From Bacteroidota bacterium (GTDB lineage Bacteria > Bacteroidota > Bacteroidia > Cytophagales > Cyclobacteriaceae), in NCBI GenBank assembly GCA_016866385.1, contig VGMU01000015.1, positions 1 to 49,890 of the forward strand: a DNA stretch of 49,890 bases, given 5' to 3'. Position numbers and translations under genes: made by a program. The notes beneath the pieces are model-generated. The model was not told the origin of the DNA. It searched no databases and saw nothing but the letters and a program-made list of their open reading frames with translations. Positions 7,842 through 16,311 of this stretch are shown piece by piece; positions within the stretch are counted from its first letter, which is position 1, and each line of letters begins with the position of its first letter.

Positions 7842-9173
7842 ATGCTGACACTTCTGATTCTCCTAGTTGCTTTGGCCTTGATTCTTCTCGCCATAGTCAA
7901 ATACGATATTCATCCATTTCTTACACTTTTTATAGGGGCAATTATTTACGGGCTGATGATGGGAATGCCAACAGACCTTATCGTCAAATCAATTTCTGAA
8001 GGATTTGGAGGGGTGATGGGAAGTGTGGGTCTGTTGATTCTTTTGGGAGTAATCATGGGTACTTTTCTAGAAAAAACAGGGGGTGCCATCGTCATTGCAG
8101 ACCGGATTCTGAAATGGATCGGAGAGAAATTTGTCAACCTTTCCTTGATGCTAAGCGGATGGGTTTTATCTGTTCCAATTTTTGGGGATAGTACCATCAT
8201 CATGATGAACCCAATTGCCAAATCATTGGCATCAAAAAGTAAGATTTCTTACGCAGCCACTATTGTAGCTCTTTCACTAGGAGCTATGGCAAGTCACGCA
8301 TTGGTACCTCCAACTCCTGGTCCGATTGCTGCTGCTGCAATTTTAGGCGCAGATTTAGGTCAAATGATAATTTGGGGATTGGTTGTTTCACTGATCACAC
8401 TTATCCCACTTTATTTCTTTGTCAATAGGGTTGTGGTCAAGATTCCCCTTGAACCACAACTAATCGCGGATGAAAAAAAATTGGAAAAGAAAGAGTTTCC
8501 AACATTCTTCAATTCGCTGCTTCCTGTAATCATTCCATTGATCCTGATTATTCTGGCCTCTATCGCAAATTATCCTACCAAGCCTTTTGGAGAAAGCGGG
8601 TTTACAAAGGCCATTCAATTCATAGGTTCTCCAGTCATTTCCTTGTTGATTGGTGCAATTTTATCTTTCACTTTACCAAAAAAGTTTGACCGCAAACTTC
8701 TATCTTCCTCAGGTTGGGTTGGGGAATCAATACTCCTTGCAGCCCCAGTTATTTTAATCACCGGAGCAGGTTCAGTATTTGGAAAAATGCTCCAAAATTC
8801 AGGAGTCGGAGACCTAGTTACTTCTAACATGAGTGATGCCAATTGGGGGATATTTCTACCTTTTTTAATCGCGTTTGCGTTAAAAACAGCACAGGGATCG
8901 ACGACTGTGGCAATGATCACTACCGCTTCCATTATAGCACCAATTTTGGGACAGTTAGGACTGGATTCGGAAACAATGAAAGTCTTCACTGCACTCGCAA
9001 TTGGAGCTGGCTCACTCTGCATTTCTCACGCCAATGATAGCGGGTTTTGGGTGGTCACTCAACTTTCAGGCATGAGCATCAAGCAGGGGAATATGTCGCA
9101 TAGCTTGGGAACCTTAATTGCGGGAGTAACTGCAATTTTTTTGATTTTCGTGTTGACTTTGATGGTGGCATGA
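7842..9173 (+). CDS. Gluconate:H+ symporter family permease (GntP)
   Basis: Inner-membrane transporter of the GntP family, importing gluconate or a related sugar acid with protons. The 443-residue chain shows about twelve hydrophobic segments and family landmarks: KYDIHPFLTLFIGA near residue 25, GFGGVMGSVGLLILLG near 55, and HALVPPTPGPIAAA near 150. The C-terminal part has KTAQGSTTVAMITT and SHANDSGFWVV, typical of GntP. It diverges from small upstream frames and converges on an SDR that resembles gluconate 5-dehydrogenase, so uptake and oxidation of a sugar acid are probably linked. The exact substrate is not determined. Confidence 0.93.
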   Translation: MLTLLILLVALALILLAIVKYDIHPFLTLFIGAIIYGLMMGMPTDLIVKSISEGFGGVMGSVGLLILLGVIMGTFLEKTGGAIVIADRILKWIGEKFVNLSLMLSGWVLSVPIFGDSTIIMMNPIAKSLASKSKISYAATIVALSLGAMASHALVPPTPGPIAAAAILGADLGQMIIWGLVVSLITLIPLYFFVNRVVVKIPLEPQLIADEKKLEKKEFPTFFNSLLPVIIPLILIILASIANYPTKPFGESGFTKAIQFIGSPVISLLIGAILSFTLPKKFDRKLLSSSGWVGESILLAAPVILITGAGSVFGKMLQNSGVGDLVTSNMSDANWGIFLPFLIAFALKTAQGSTTVAMITTASIIAPILGQLGLDSETMKVFTALAIGAGSLCISHANDSGFWVVTQLSGMSIKQGNMSHSLGTLIAGVTAIFLIFVLTLMVA

Positions 9174-9180
9174 TAGTGGT

Positions 9181-9256
9181 CAGATTTAAAATGACCGATA
9201 AAAAGTTGAATTCCATGGTTTGGCATTCAACTCTTTAAATCTGAGAGTTGTCAACT
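9181..9256. repeat. Nested inverted repeats between gntP-like gene and SDR
   Basis: Outer arms CAGATTTAAA (9181-9190) and TTTAAATCTG (9234-9243) are perfect complements. Inside them AGTTGAAT (9204-9211) pairs with ATTCAACT (9225-9232), with a further CCA/TGG pair inside. Directly after comes AGTTGTCAACT (9246-9256), itself an inverted repeat of the same word. The T-tract after the hairpin is weak, so a simple terminator is possible but not obvious. Confidence 0.6.
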
Positions 9257-9371
9257 ATCCAAAATGCTGTAACCCTTCTCAAAAATACAAGTGAAGGATA
9301 GCCTCTGAACTTTTTAATTTCCAGGGCATTTATTTGAGTTTATTGAGGTTTCTCACCTCACAGTTCGTACA

Positions 9372-10166
9372 TTATCGGGCTGTCCATCCTCCATCCACAG
9401 TGAGCATTGATCCTACAAGGTAGGTAGCAGCATCCGAAGCTAGAAAAATCGCTGCTCCCTGGATTTCTTTCAGTTCAGCCCAACGTCCCAAAGCAGTGGC
9501 ACCGACTATAAACTTTTTCCCCTCCTCGGTTTCCGCAATTGGAATATTCATCTCAGTCAAAAATGGCCCTGGACAAATTGCATTTACGGTAATGTTCCAA
9601 GGTGCCAATTCCAAAGCCAAAGCGCGAGTCATCTGTACCACCGCTCCCTTACTCGAAGCATAAGGGGTTCGGTTAGAAAGTCCCACCAAGCCTAAGGTAC
9701 TTGCGAGATTGATGATTGCCCCTTTGTTTTTTTCCTTCATATAGGGCGTCACCGCACGATTTGCCAACCAAGTTCCAGTAACATTTACGTCCATTACTTT
9801 GGTAAAGTCTTCCTGGCTTAACTCATCAATTGCTCCCCGGATATTGATCCCCGCTGAATTGATTAGGATGTCAATTGATCCAAAAGCCTCAAAAGCTGTT
9901 TTTGCCATGGCCTCCATGGCGGATTGATTAACTACATCTGCAGCGAAAGTCATCGCTTTGACCCCATAATGAGCAGCAATCTCAGCAGCAGCGGCATCCC
10001 CATCGGAAGCCATGCGACTCACAAGCATTACATTGGCACCAGCTGAAGCCAGTCCGGCAGCCATAGCTAATCCAAGGCCTTTAGTACCTCCGGTGATAAT
10101 GGCAGATTTACCTTTGAGTGAAAAAAGAGCGATTCCAGGGAGTTGGGATAGGTCGAATTGGAGCAT
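9372..10166 (-). CDS. SDR-family oxidoreductase, gluconate 5-dehydrogenase-like
   Basis: NAD(P)-dependent classical short-chain dehydrogenase of 264 residues. The cofactor motif TGGTKGLG is at 25-32, NSAG at 103-106, catalytic Ser156, and Y169-x3-K173 in the YASSK motif; the C-terminus ends in VDGGWTAR. The ATG at 10166 is preferred over an upstream TTG at 10190. Overall resemblance to gluconate 5-dehydrogenase/2-deoxy-gluconate 3-dehydrogenase, plus the convergent GntP-type permease, suggests a sugar-acid substrate, but SDR substrates cannot be assigned from motifs alone. It follows the isomerase gene on the same strand by about 95 bases. Confidence 0.9.
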   Translation of the reverse strand: MLQFDLSQLPGIALFSLKGKSAIITGGTKGLGLAMAAGLASAGANVMLVSRMASDGDAAAAEIAAHYGVKAMTFAADVVNQSAMEAMAKTAFEAFGSIDILINSAGINIRGAIDELSQEDFTKVMDVNVTGTWLANRAVTPYMKEKNKGAIINLASTLGLVGLSNRTPYASSKGAVVQMTRALALELAPWNITVNAICPGPFLTEMNIPIAETEEGKKFIVGATALGRWAELKEIQGAAIFLASDAATYLVGSMLTVDGGWTAR

Positions 10167-10261
10167 GGTTTTGTTCTTTTGAATTTGCAACTAGTATGAA
10201 GCGTAAATTGTAAGTAGTTCATAAAGTCCATGGTTACTACTCACCCCTCAAAATGAATTTT

Positions 10262-11353
10262 TTACAGAAGTTGGGATTTGGAATAAGCAAGACACTTCAA
10301 CACATTCTCCTCTTCGAAAGCGAGTTTTTCTTCCGCGCTCAGGTTTTTTACCTCAGGAAGAGAATCAGGATAAGAATTGTCACGGATCAATCTCAAGATT
10401 TTTGCCAGATCTTGGGCAGATGGATTTTCAAAAGTGGTCCAGTACCGTTCTTCTAAGCAGGGAATTTGCAGAGGATCTCGAGTAATCATTTCCAGGCTGA
10501 AGGTCACTGCAGGATTGTATTTTTGGCATAAGGTCACTGCTTCCTTTAAATCTACAATTCCTGACCCTAGTGGCACCTCTGATAGCAGAAATCCATCCAA
10601 GTATGCCTTTACTCCCATATCTTTCACATGGGTAGAAAATGCAAAAGGCGCCAAAGTCCGGATCGCTTCTATCGGTTCCTCGAGTAAGGAGATATTATTC
10701 CCAAAGTCCAAAGTCACCCCCACCCATTCGCTGTCAAGGCTTTGAATGAGTTGAGCAAGTTCAATAGCCTTCCAATCCTTATGATTCTCTACTGCCAGCT
10801 TCACTTTGTGTTTTCGAACTATGGGTTCCGCAAGCTGAAGAGACTTAGTTGCATTTATTTTGAATTCATTCCACTCCTTTTCCGAATTGAAATTTTCATA
10901 GCGTCTACCACTTAGACATACCGTCCTTAAAACATTTACCCCTGCTTCTTTTGCCGAAAGAACCTCATTCTCAAATCTCGAAATATCGACTTCATTTTTT
11001 GGAAGACCGATGCTTCCCTCCAGATACATTCCTAGATTCTCTCGCTCATCCCGAACTTTTCTAGCGAAGTCATCCGACCATCCACTTACTAAGGTCTGAA
11101 TTCCTCCTGCACCAATGGAATGACAATGCCTCATGAAATCTACTGCATTTTGGAATCCAGGATACTTAGTGCTTTCCACCTTGGAACCGTAGCGATTCCC
11201 ATAGGAATGGACGACAACCCCCATCGGTACACCATTTAAACTTTCCGGCAAAACCGAAAAAGGAAAACTCATGGCAGCAGTCACAAGTCCTGATTTTTTC
11301 AAAAACTCCCTCCTACCAGAGGAAAAATCTTTGGTATTTCGATTGAACTCCAT
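10262..11353 (-). CDS. Tat-exported TIM-barrel sugar isomerase/epimerase family protein
   Basis: Protein of 363 residues in the AP-endonuclease-2/xylose-isomerase-like barrel family. A twin-arginine signal is visible: GRREFLKKSG at 13-22 followed by a hydrophobic stretch, so it should act in the periplasm. Barrel signatures include VKLAVENHKDW and GVTLDFGNN with acidic metal-ligand candidates, and THVKDMG further on. It starts 18 bases after the stop of the cytochrome-c dehydrogenase gene and precedes the SDR, so the three probably form an operon for a carbohydrate modified outside the cytoplasm. The substrate is unknown. Confidence 0.88.
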   Translation of the reverse strand: MEFNRNTKDFSSGRREFLKKSGLVTAAMSFPFSVLPESLNGVPMGVVVHSYGNRYGSKVESTKYPGFQNAVDFMRHCHSIGAGGIQTLVSGWSDDFARKVRDERENLGMYLEGSIGLPKNEVDISRFENEVLSAKEAGVNVLRTVCLSGRRYENFNSEKEWNEFKINATKSLQLAEPIVRKHKVKLAVENHKDWKAIELAQLIQSLDSEWVGVTLDFGNNISLLEEPIEAIRTLAPFAFSTHVKDMGVKAYLDGFLLSEVPLGSGIVDLKEAVTLCQKYNPAVTFSLEMITRDPLQIPCLEERYWTTFENPSAQDLAKILRLIRDNSYPDSLPEVKNLSAEEKLAFEEENVLKCLAYSKSQLL

Positions 11354-11371
11354 TGGCTGGGATATTTTGGG

Positions 11372-13918
11372 TTAAGGTTTGGCATTGGTTGCAAGTCTTT
11401 CCATGTGCTTATTGAGTTCTGCAGCAGACCAAGGATATACCCTGCCCTGGTTCAAGTGACGGGTGGAACCAACCGTCCTACCGGTAACAGGTGCTGCTTC
11501 ATTGCCCCATTCATTCCGAATATAGGTAAGAATAGAGGCAATTACCGCATCATCCATCGTTGAATGAGAGGGCATTACCGGCAAAATATCAGGGGCATCA
11601 TATTTTTTTCCGTTTACTTCAATTGGGCCCTCCAATCCATGCAACATAATCAATGAAAGCCGTACCTCATTTCCAACCACCCATTCAGAGCCTGCTAACG
11701 GCGGACCCATCCGAGACACACCTTTTCCATTATTCCCATGACAACCTGCACAGGAGGCCAAATACTTTTGGCGTCCATCTGCAAATTGCTTCATGGCTTT
11801 TTCATCCAGATTCCCAGTAGAAATTAATTTTGCGGAAGGCTGATAGCCAGGCCAGGAAAAAAGCCGCTTCAGTATCGCCTTTCTATTTTGATTAATGGGC
11901 AAATCAGTCCGTTTGAATATGGAAGGTTCGCTAGGTAGTACCACCAAACCAGGTTGATCAATATCCCCTGCCTGAATAGCCATACCTGAAAGGATGATAG
12001 CTTCCTTCCAGCCCATTTTCTTTGAATCCGAAATAGTCAAAAGTCCAGCAATCTCCGCCGGCTTCCTGTTATTAATAATGGCTGAGGTGAGCATTTCAAG
12101 AAAAACTTCCCGATCAGCATTGGCCGTTGTCCAGGTTTTATTCGCCAGTATTTTTTGTAAAAAAAGATACTCTTGACCCTCGAGACTACTCATGGTGGCA
12201 TCCCTGATCAACGCCAAATGACCATATTGGTCGATGATTTGGCTTAAAAAATCAATCTTGACTTCAGGTGAAAAAATCTCCGAACTCAATGCCAATTGAA
12301 GAGCGACTTTGTCTGAAGCCTTGGTAGCCAGATCTATTGCAATAGCTTCTAGTTGCTGCAAAATTCTAGGATCGTTTACAGCTGAAATTTCTAATTGTCG
12401 AAGTACTGTGGTTTTGATTAGGTCAGTCTCGTTTTTTATTACTTCGAGCAAAAGAGGAGCATTGATCTTCCTCATTCCTTCCAAGGTCCAAAGAGCATGG
12501 AATCGCCCTAATTCAGATTTTCCGTTTTTTACCAAGTCCTCAAGAAGTCCCACGGAATTAGGATCATTCTTTTCTACCAAAAGCCGCTGTGCCATATCCC
12601 GAAACCAACCATCTTGATTGGAAAGATATTGGACCAAGTCCTCCATGCTTGCTTGAGAAAGCTTTGGTGTCTTTTTAGGATCAAATCCTTTAGGGACTAC
12701 CCTCCAAATTCGCCCCATGTGGCCTGGTGAATCCAACCCTCGCTTAAGCGTTTGTTCTTTCAAGTAAGGAGTCATGTACGAGCCATGTTGGACAATCCCT
12801 TGATACATATCGGCAAGGTAAAACCCACCATCTGGCCCAATTGTGGCATATACTGGACGGAATCTCTCATCTGTGGAAGCAAAAAATTCAGTGCCTGGAT
12901 TAGGGTCATGCGCTTCAAGAAAAACTCCTTTTTCTATCACCACATTTCGCTTGACAAGATTTCCAGCATTTTCTAGCACGAAGATATTCCCATGATATTC
13001 CTTGGGGAAAAGTTGACTGCGATAGACTGTCGGCGCACAGGCTGAACTAAATTCAAAAAGACGTCCGGCAGAATCTAGCGTACCAGGTATGTATCCCCTA
13101 TTTACAGCAAGATTGGATCTTATGGGAAACACTTTTCGATCAATCGTCAAGCCATGATCTATGCCAGTAGAAGGTTTGTGATTTTTATTTCGGAATAAAT
13201 AATTGGCCGGTACAAGATCTCCATGAAGTTGGGACCAATTGTAATTGTAAATCAAACGACCCTGATCATCCTGAGAAATTCCCCATTGCCCACGAAACTC
13301 GGTACTATCACGAATCCAAGTCCCGTCTTGCAAGCGGTACCGGAGACGTGATTTAGCACTGTAATACCAATTGTCGGAATTCCGCACAAAACCATTGTCG
13401 GAGTGCTCGGGAATTCCATTGGCAGAATAGGTCGAATCCAGTAAAATTTTGGAATCTGCTTTCCAGTCTCCATCAAGGTCTTGGGTAATCCATAACTTAT
13501 TATTCTCTGCGACTAAAGCTCCATTTTTGAAAAGACCCAAGGCTCTAGGCATAATCAGCGAATCCAGATAAACTGTCCGTTTGTCCATCAGGCCATCGCC
13601 ATCGGTATCCTCTAAAATTGCGACAGAACCCACCGGGTGCTTCTCCTCCGAACCTTCAATATCACTCATGTAGCCACGCATTTCTACTACCCAAAGTCTT
13701 CCATCTTCATCAAAATGAATAATTACAGGAGATTCGACTAAGGGTTCTGAAGCCACCAACTGAACCTCAAATCCGGATTCAATTTGAAAAGTTTTCAACT
13801 CCTCCTCCGCTGTCCGCACAGGACTTTTGGGTGTTTCCGGAAGAGGTCCAACTTCTTTACAGGAAAAACAAAGCAACAAACCAAAAACACAAATCAACAG
13901 AGAATACCGAAACATCAT
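11372..13918 (-). CDS. Lipoprotein dehydrogenase: beta-propeller, HEAT-like and cytochrome c domains
   Basis: Large exported lipoprotein (848 residues) of the family often annotated as PVC-type haem-binding CxxCH or membrane-bound dehydrogenase protein. A lipobox ends the signal peptide (LLLCFSC). The N-terminal half is a sorbosone-dehydrogenase-like propeller with calcium-like loops DTDGDGLMD and DLDGDWKAD; a helical HEAT-like middle follows; the C-terminal cytochrome c has C723-A-G-C-H727 and a downstream MPSH that may supply the axial Met. It likely oxidises a sugar or polyol in the periplasm and passes electrons to cytochromes. The start is the second codon of a TTG-ATG-ATG run. It leads the operon with the isomerase and SDR. 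Confidence 0.87.
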   Translation of the reverse strand: MMFRYSLLICVFGLLLCFSCKEVGPLPETPKSPVRTAEEELKTFQIESGFEVQLVASEPLVESPVIIHFDEDGRLWVVEMRGYMSDIEGSEEKHPVGSVAILEDTDGDGLMDKRTVYLDSLIMPRALGLFKNGALVAENNKLWITQDLDGDWKADSKILLDSTYSANGIPEHSDNGFVRNSDNWYYSAKSRLRYRLQDGTWIRDSTEFRGQWGISQDDQGRLIYNYNWSQLHGDLVPANYLFRNKNHKPSTGIDHGLTIDRKVFPIRSNLAVNRGYIPGTLDSAGRLFEFSSACAPTVYRSQLFPKEYHGNIFVLENAGNLVKRNVVIEKGVFLEAHDPNPGTEFFASTDERFRPVYATIGPDGGFYLADMYQGIVQHGSYMTPYLKEQTLKRGLDSPGHMGRIWRVVPKGFDPKKTPKLSQASMEDLVQYLSNQDGWFRDMAQRLLVEKNDPNSVGLLEDLVKNGKSELGRFHALWTLEGMRKINAPLLLEVIKNETDLIKTTVLRQLEISAVNDPRILQQLEAIAIDLATKASDKVALQLALSSEIFSPEVKIDFLSQIIDQYGHLALIRDATMSSLEGQEYLFLQKILANKTWTTANADREVFLEMLTSAIINNRKPAEIAGLLTISDSKKMGWKEAIILSGMAIQAGDIDQPGLVVLPSEPSIFKRTDLPINQNRKAILKRLFSWPGYQPSAKLISTGNLDEKAMKQFADGRQKYLASCAGCHGNNGKGVSRMGPPLAGSEWVVGNEVRLSLIMLHGLEGPIEVNGKKYDAPDILPVMPSHSTMDDAVIASILTYIRNEWGNEAAPVTGRTVGSTRHLNQGRVYPWSAAELNKHMERLATNAKP

Positions 13919-14101
13919 CAATCAGTTATGTTGGGTTTAAACAAGTGAAGAAGATAGATTCCAAAGTAGTTAGGGCGAACTAATTTGGTTTTTATTCTTC
14001 TGAATTACAAGTAGTAATCCTCAAATGGAAGCATTCCAGTTTACAAGGGTAAAGTTTGGATCTCCTAAGAGTAAAAAGGAAAGGCTTCTGCATACTTCTC
14101 C

Positions 14102-14109
14102 TAACTTTG
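14102..14109 (+). promoter_or_regulatory. -7 promoter box (TAACTTTG) of the helicase remnant
   Basis: TAACTTTG matches TAnnTTTG exactly and sits 15 bases before the ATG of the truncated helicase, a spacing like other promoters in this window. No clear -33 TTG. It is probably the surviving promoter of the lost gene and might now transcribe into the scar. Confidence 0.5.
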
Positions 14110-14124
14110 TACAAAATACCTACC

Positions 14125-14193
14125 ATGAAGTTTTCCGATTTAGGACTGTCAAAAGATCTACTTAACTCAATCGAACGCGCAAAATACGAAAAC
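14125..14193 (+). pseudogene. 5' remnant of a DEAD-box RNA helicase
   Basis: The first 23 codons, MKFSDLGLSKDLLNSIERAK then YEN (a PSTI follows), match the Q-motif region of DEAD-box helicases (F..LGLS..LL..I...GYE.PT.IQ). Similarity stops just before the invariant Gln; the frame then runs into unrelated sequence (FACFGVWYGW) and ends by 14340. The promoter and start are intact, so the rest of the gene was removed or displaced by a rearrangement whose junction is near 14190-14200. Confidence 0.7.
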
Positions 14194-14316
14194 CCTTCTA
14201 CCATCTTGTTCGCCTGTTTCGGGGTGTGGTATGGCTGGGTAAAAATCCAAATAAAGGCTTTGCCTGTTACCCGTAATTTTCTTTTCTCTCAGTTTGACTT
14301 TTATTGCCATTGTATT

Positions 14317-14682
14317 TTATGCTTTGGATTTTTCAAATAATACTTGCTCAAGGTCTGAACGTTTAATTATAGTTCGCCTACCTGCTTTGCCTGTAGTCAG
14401 TTCGTTCCGTTCAATCATTCGGTAGACCGTGCGCCTGCTTATTCCTATCAATTTACAAGTGTCTGCAATACTCAAAAAGGCTTTAGCTTTTAGTTCCTCA
14501 ATGGGTTGGTTCTTTGTTCGTTGGGTTTGCTTATTGCTTGCTTCAATTTTTGAAGCCTTTATCCGTGCCTTGTAAGCTCTCTTACTGCAATTATCGCCAC
14601 AATACTGGGTTACTGTGGTTCGCGCTGTAAACTCAAAACCACAATATTGGCAAATGCGCTGTACCTGAATGTTTGAACTCAT
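14317..14682 (-). CDS. Zinc-ribbon plus MerR/excisionase-type helix-turn-helix protein
   Basis: DNA-binding protein of 121 residues. An N-terminal four-Cys ribbon (C11, C14, C28, C32) is followed by a basic linker and a C-terminal HTH_17/excisionase-like domain (about 68-118), with LSIADTCKLIGISRRTVYRM and a wing ending KRSDLEQVLFE. Proteins of this design are commonly found beside tyrosine integrases in Bacteroidota integrative elements, where they act as excisionase or regulator. No integrase is in the window. It sits between the truncated helicase and the 3' end of mnmE, so it is probably a relic of an element inserted there. It could also be a solitary regulator. Confidence 0.8.
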   Translation of the reverse strand: MSSNIQVQRICQYCGFEFTARTTVTQYCGDNCSKRAYKARIKASKIEASNKQTQRTKNQPIEELKAKAFLSIADTCKLIGISRRTVYRMIERNELTTGKAGRRTIIKRSDLEQVLFEKSKA

Positions 14683-14757
14683 AAGCGTGACTAGTCGTGT
14701 CTTTGTGTGCCTTAATGTGTCTTAATGTGCTAGAATTCTCCCTAAAAAATGGGTTGA

Positions 14758-14805
14758 GGTACAAAATTGACCTGCATCCCACAACGAGGTACAAGAATGG
14801 TACAA
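14758..14805. repeat. Three GGTACAA iterons upstream of the HTH gene
   Basis: GGTACAA occurs at 14758-14764, 14788-14794 and 14799-14805; the first two are extended to GAGGTACAA. Spacings of 30 and 11 bases are close to whole helical turns, which would put the copies on the same face of DNA. They lie 75-125 bases before the HTH gene start. A second short duplication, CTTAATGTG twice, is at 14711-14729. Confidence 0.5.
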
Positions 14806-14859
14806 ATATTCTATAAAAAAACAACTATCAACCAGTAAATACCAATAACGAAAGTTAAT

Positions 14860-14883
14860 AAAAAAAGCCCCAAATTGAGGCTT
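14860..14883 (-). terminator. Rho-independent terminator downstream of mnmE
   Basis: On the minus strand AAGCCTC, loop AATTT, GGGGCTT pairs with one G-T and runs into a T tract. It is about 46 bases after the mnmE stop and would end the metal-transport/mnmE transcript. Confidence 0.75.
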
Positions 14884-14928
14884 AATTGAGGTTTAGTCAA
14901 TGTTTTTGTATTGCTTTGTTTTTGGTAC

Positions 14929-16311
14929 TTACTTTCCGATACAAAACTTACTAAAAATATTTGCCAGCAAATCGTCTGTGGTGACTTCGCCGGTGATCTC
15001 ACCCAGGTAGTGTAGCGCACGGCGGATATCCATGGCCAAAAAGTCGTTGGTCACCAACTGATCCAAGCCACCCAGTACTTCCAATAAAGACTCCCGTGTC
15101 TTGGTCAAACTGTCGTAATGCCGCACGTTGGTCACGAGGGTATTACCCGTGCGGAACTTATCCAAATTGACCAACTCGAGGATGCGTGTCTTGAGCAATT
15201 CCAGGTTTTCTTTATTCCCCGCCGAGATAAACAGCATATCCGGATATTTTGCTTGTAATTCATTGACTATGTTATTTTTAGCCGAATCCAATTTATTCCC
15301 AACTTTAAGGTAGGGGACTCCTAGATTTTCTAATTTATTCAGATCTCTGTGGACTTCGGCTAGGTCGGTAGCACTCAAGTCAAAGAGGTATAGAATCAGG
15401 GAAGCAGTCCGCATCTTTTCCTGGGTGCGGCTCACGCCAATGGCCTCGATGGTGTCGGTGGTTTCCCGAAGTCCTGCGGTATCGATAAATCGGAAGATCA
15501 CCCCACCCAAACTGATTTCGTCTTCAATAAAATCTCGTGTCGTACCTGCAATATCGGAAACTATCGCCTTTTCTTCGTTAAGTAGCGCATTCAAAAGGGT
15601 AGACTTGCCTGCATTGGGCTTTCCTGCAATCACCGTGGGTACGCCGTTCTTGATGACATTGCCCAAGTCAAAACTCAAAATGAGTTCTTCCACGAGCCGA
15701 AGGATGCGTTCCACGAGTTGGCGCAGTCCTTCTCGGCTGACAAACTCCACATCTTCTTCCGAAAAGTCGAGTTCTAGCTCAATCATGGAGGCAAAGTGAA
15801 TCAACTGCTGTCGAAGTTCCTGAATCTCGGAACTAAAGCCTCCCCGCATCTGATTGATCGCTGCTTGGTGGCTGCTTTCGGAGTCGGAGTGGATCAAATC
15901 GGCAACGGCCTCGGCTTGGGCGAGGTCAAACTGACCATTTAGGAAGGCCCGCTGCGTAAATTCCCCAGGCTTGGCCAGTCGAATCCCCTTGCGGACAAAC
16001 AGTTTGAGGACCTGATTTACGATGTAGGAAGAGCCGTGCGTGGAGATCTCCACCACATTTTCCTTGGTAAAGGAGCGAGGTCCTTTGAATAGGGATACGA
16101 GTACCTCGTCGATGATCTTTTCCCCATCACGAATTGTACCCAAGTGAATGGTGTGGGAGGGCTGCTCTTCCAGATTTTTTCCGAAAAAAACTTCGTTGCA
16201 TACGCGAATGGCGTCCTTGCCGGATATGCGAATCACGGCAATGGCACCTACTCCCTGTGGGGTGGCTAGTGCAATGATGGTGTCCTCGCGCTCGGAAAGT
16301 GAAAAACTCAT
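14929..16311 (-). CDS. mnmE: tRNA uridine-5-carboxymethylaminomethyl modification GTPase MnmE
   Basis: With MnmG it modifies the wobble uridine of several tRNAs. The 460-residue chain has the N-terminal tetrahydrofolate-binding domain (DTIIALATPQGVGAIAVIRISG), helical domain, and G domain with P-loop GKPNAGKS at 230-237, DIAGTTRD and DTAGLRET motifs, and ends with the essential FCIGK at 456-460. The ATG overlaps the stop of the upstream thioredoxin-like gene as ATGA, placing it last in the metal-transport operon. Its 3' end, TTTTGTATCGGAAAGTAA, is homologous in position and wording to the attachment site used by Salmonella genomic island 1 in trmE. Confidence 0.97.
   Translation of the reverse strand: MSFSLSEREDTIIALATPQGVGAIAVIRISGKDAIRVCNEVFFGKNLEEQPSHTIHLGTIRDGEKIIDEVLVSLFKGPRSFTKENVVEISTHGSSYIVNQVLKLFVRKGIRLAKPGEFTQRAFLNGQFDLAQAEAVADLIHSDSESSHQAAINQMRGGFSSEIQELRQQLIHFASMIELELDFSEEDVEFVSREGLRQLVERILRLVEELILSFDLGNVIKNGVPTVIAGKPNAGKSTLLNALLNEEKAIVSDIAGTTRDFIEDEISLGGVIFRFIDTAGLRETTDTIEAIGVSRTQEKMRTASLILYLFDLSATDLAEVHRDLNKLENLGVPYLKVGNKLDSAKNNIVNELQAKYPDMLFISAGNKENLELLKTRILELVNLDKFRTGNTLVTNVRHYDSLTKTRESLLEVLGGLDQLVTNDFLAMDIRRALHYLGEITGEVTTDDLLANIFSKFCIGK

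Noticed and set aside
8615..9022. 135-codon minus-strand frame
   Set aside because: Antisense of the GntP-type permease; hydrophobic codons read backwards give this Ile/Ala/Pro-rich frame.
10377..10745. 122-codon plus-strand frame
   Set aside because: Antisense of the Tat-exported isomerase, which has clear family motifs.
13919..14700. Second copy of the mnmE 3'-end sequence that would mark an attR site
   Set aside because: I looked for TTTTGTATCGGAAAGTAA or its complement on the far side of the HTH gene and found no convincing copy within the window.
15425..15799. 124-codon plus-strand frame, Ser/Arg-rich
   Set aside because: Antisense shadow of the mnmE G and helical domains; low-complexity translation typical of a reverse frame.
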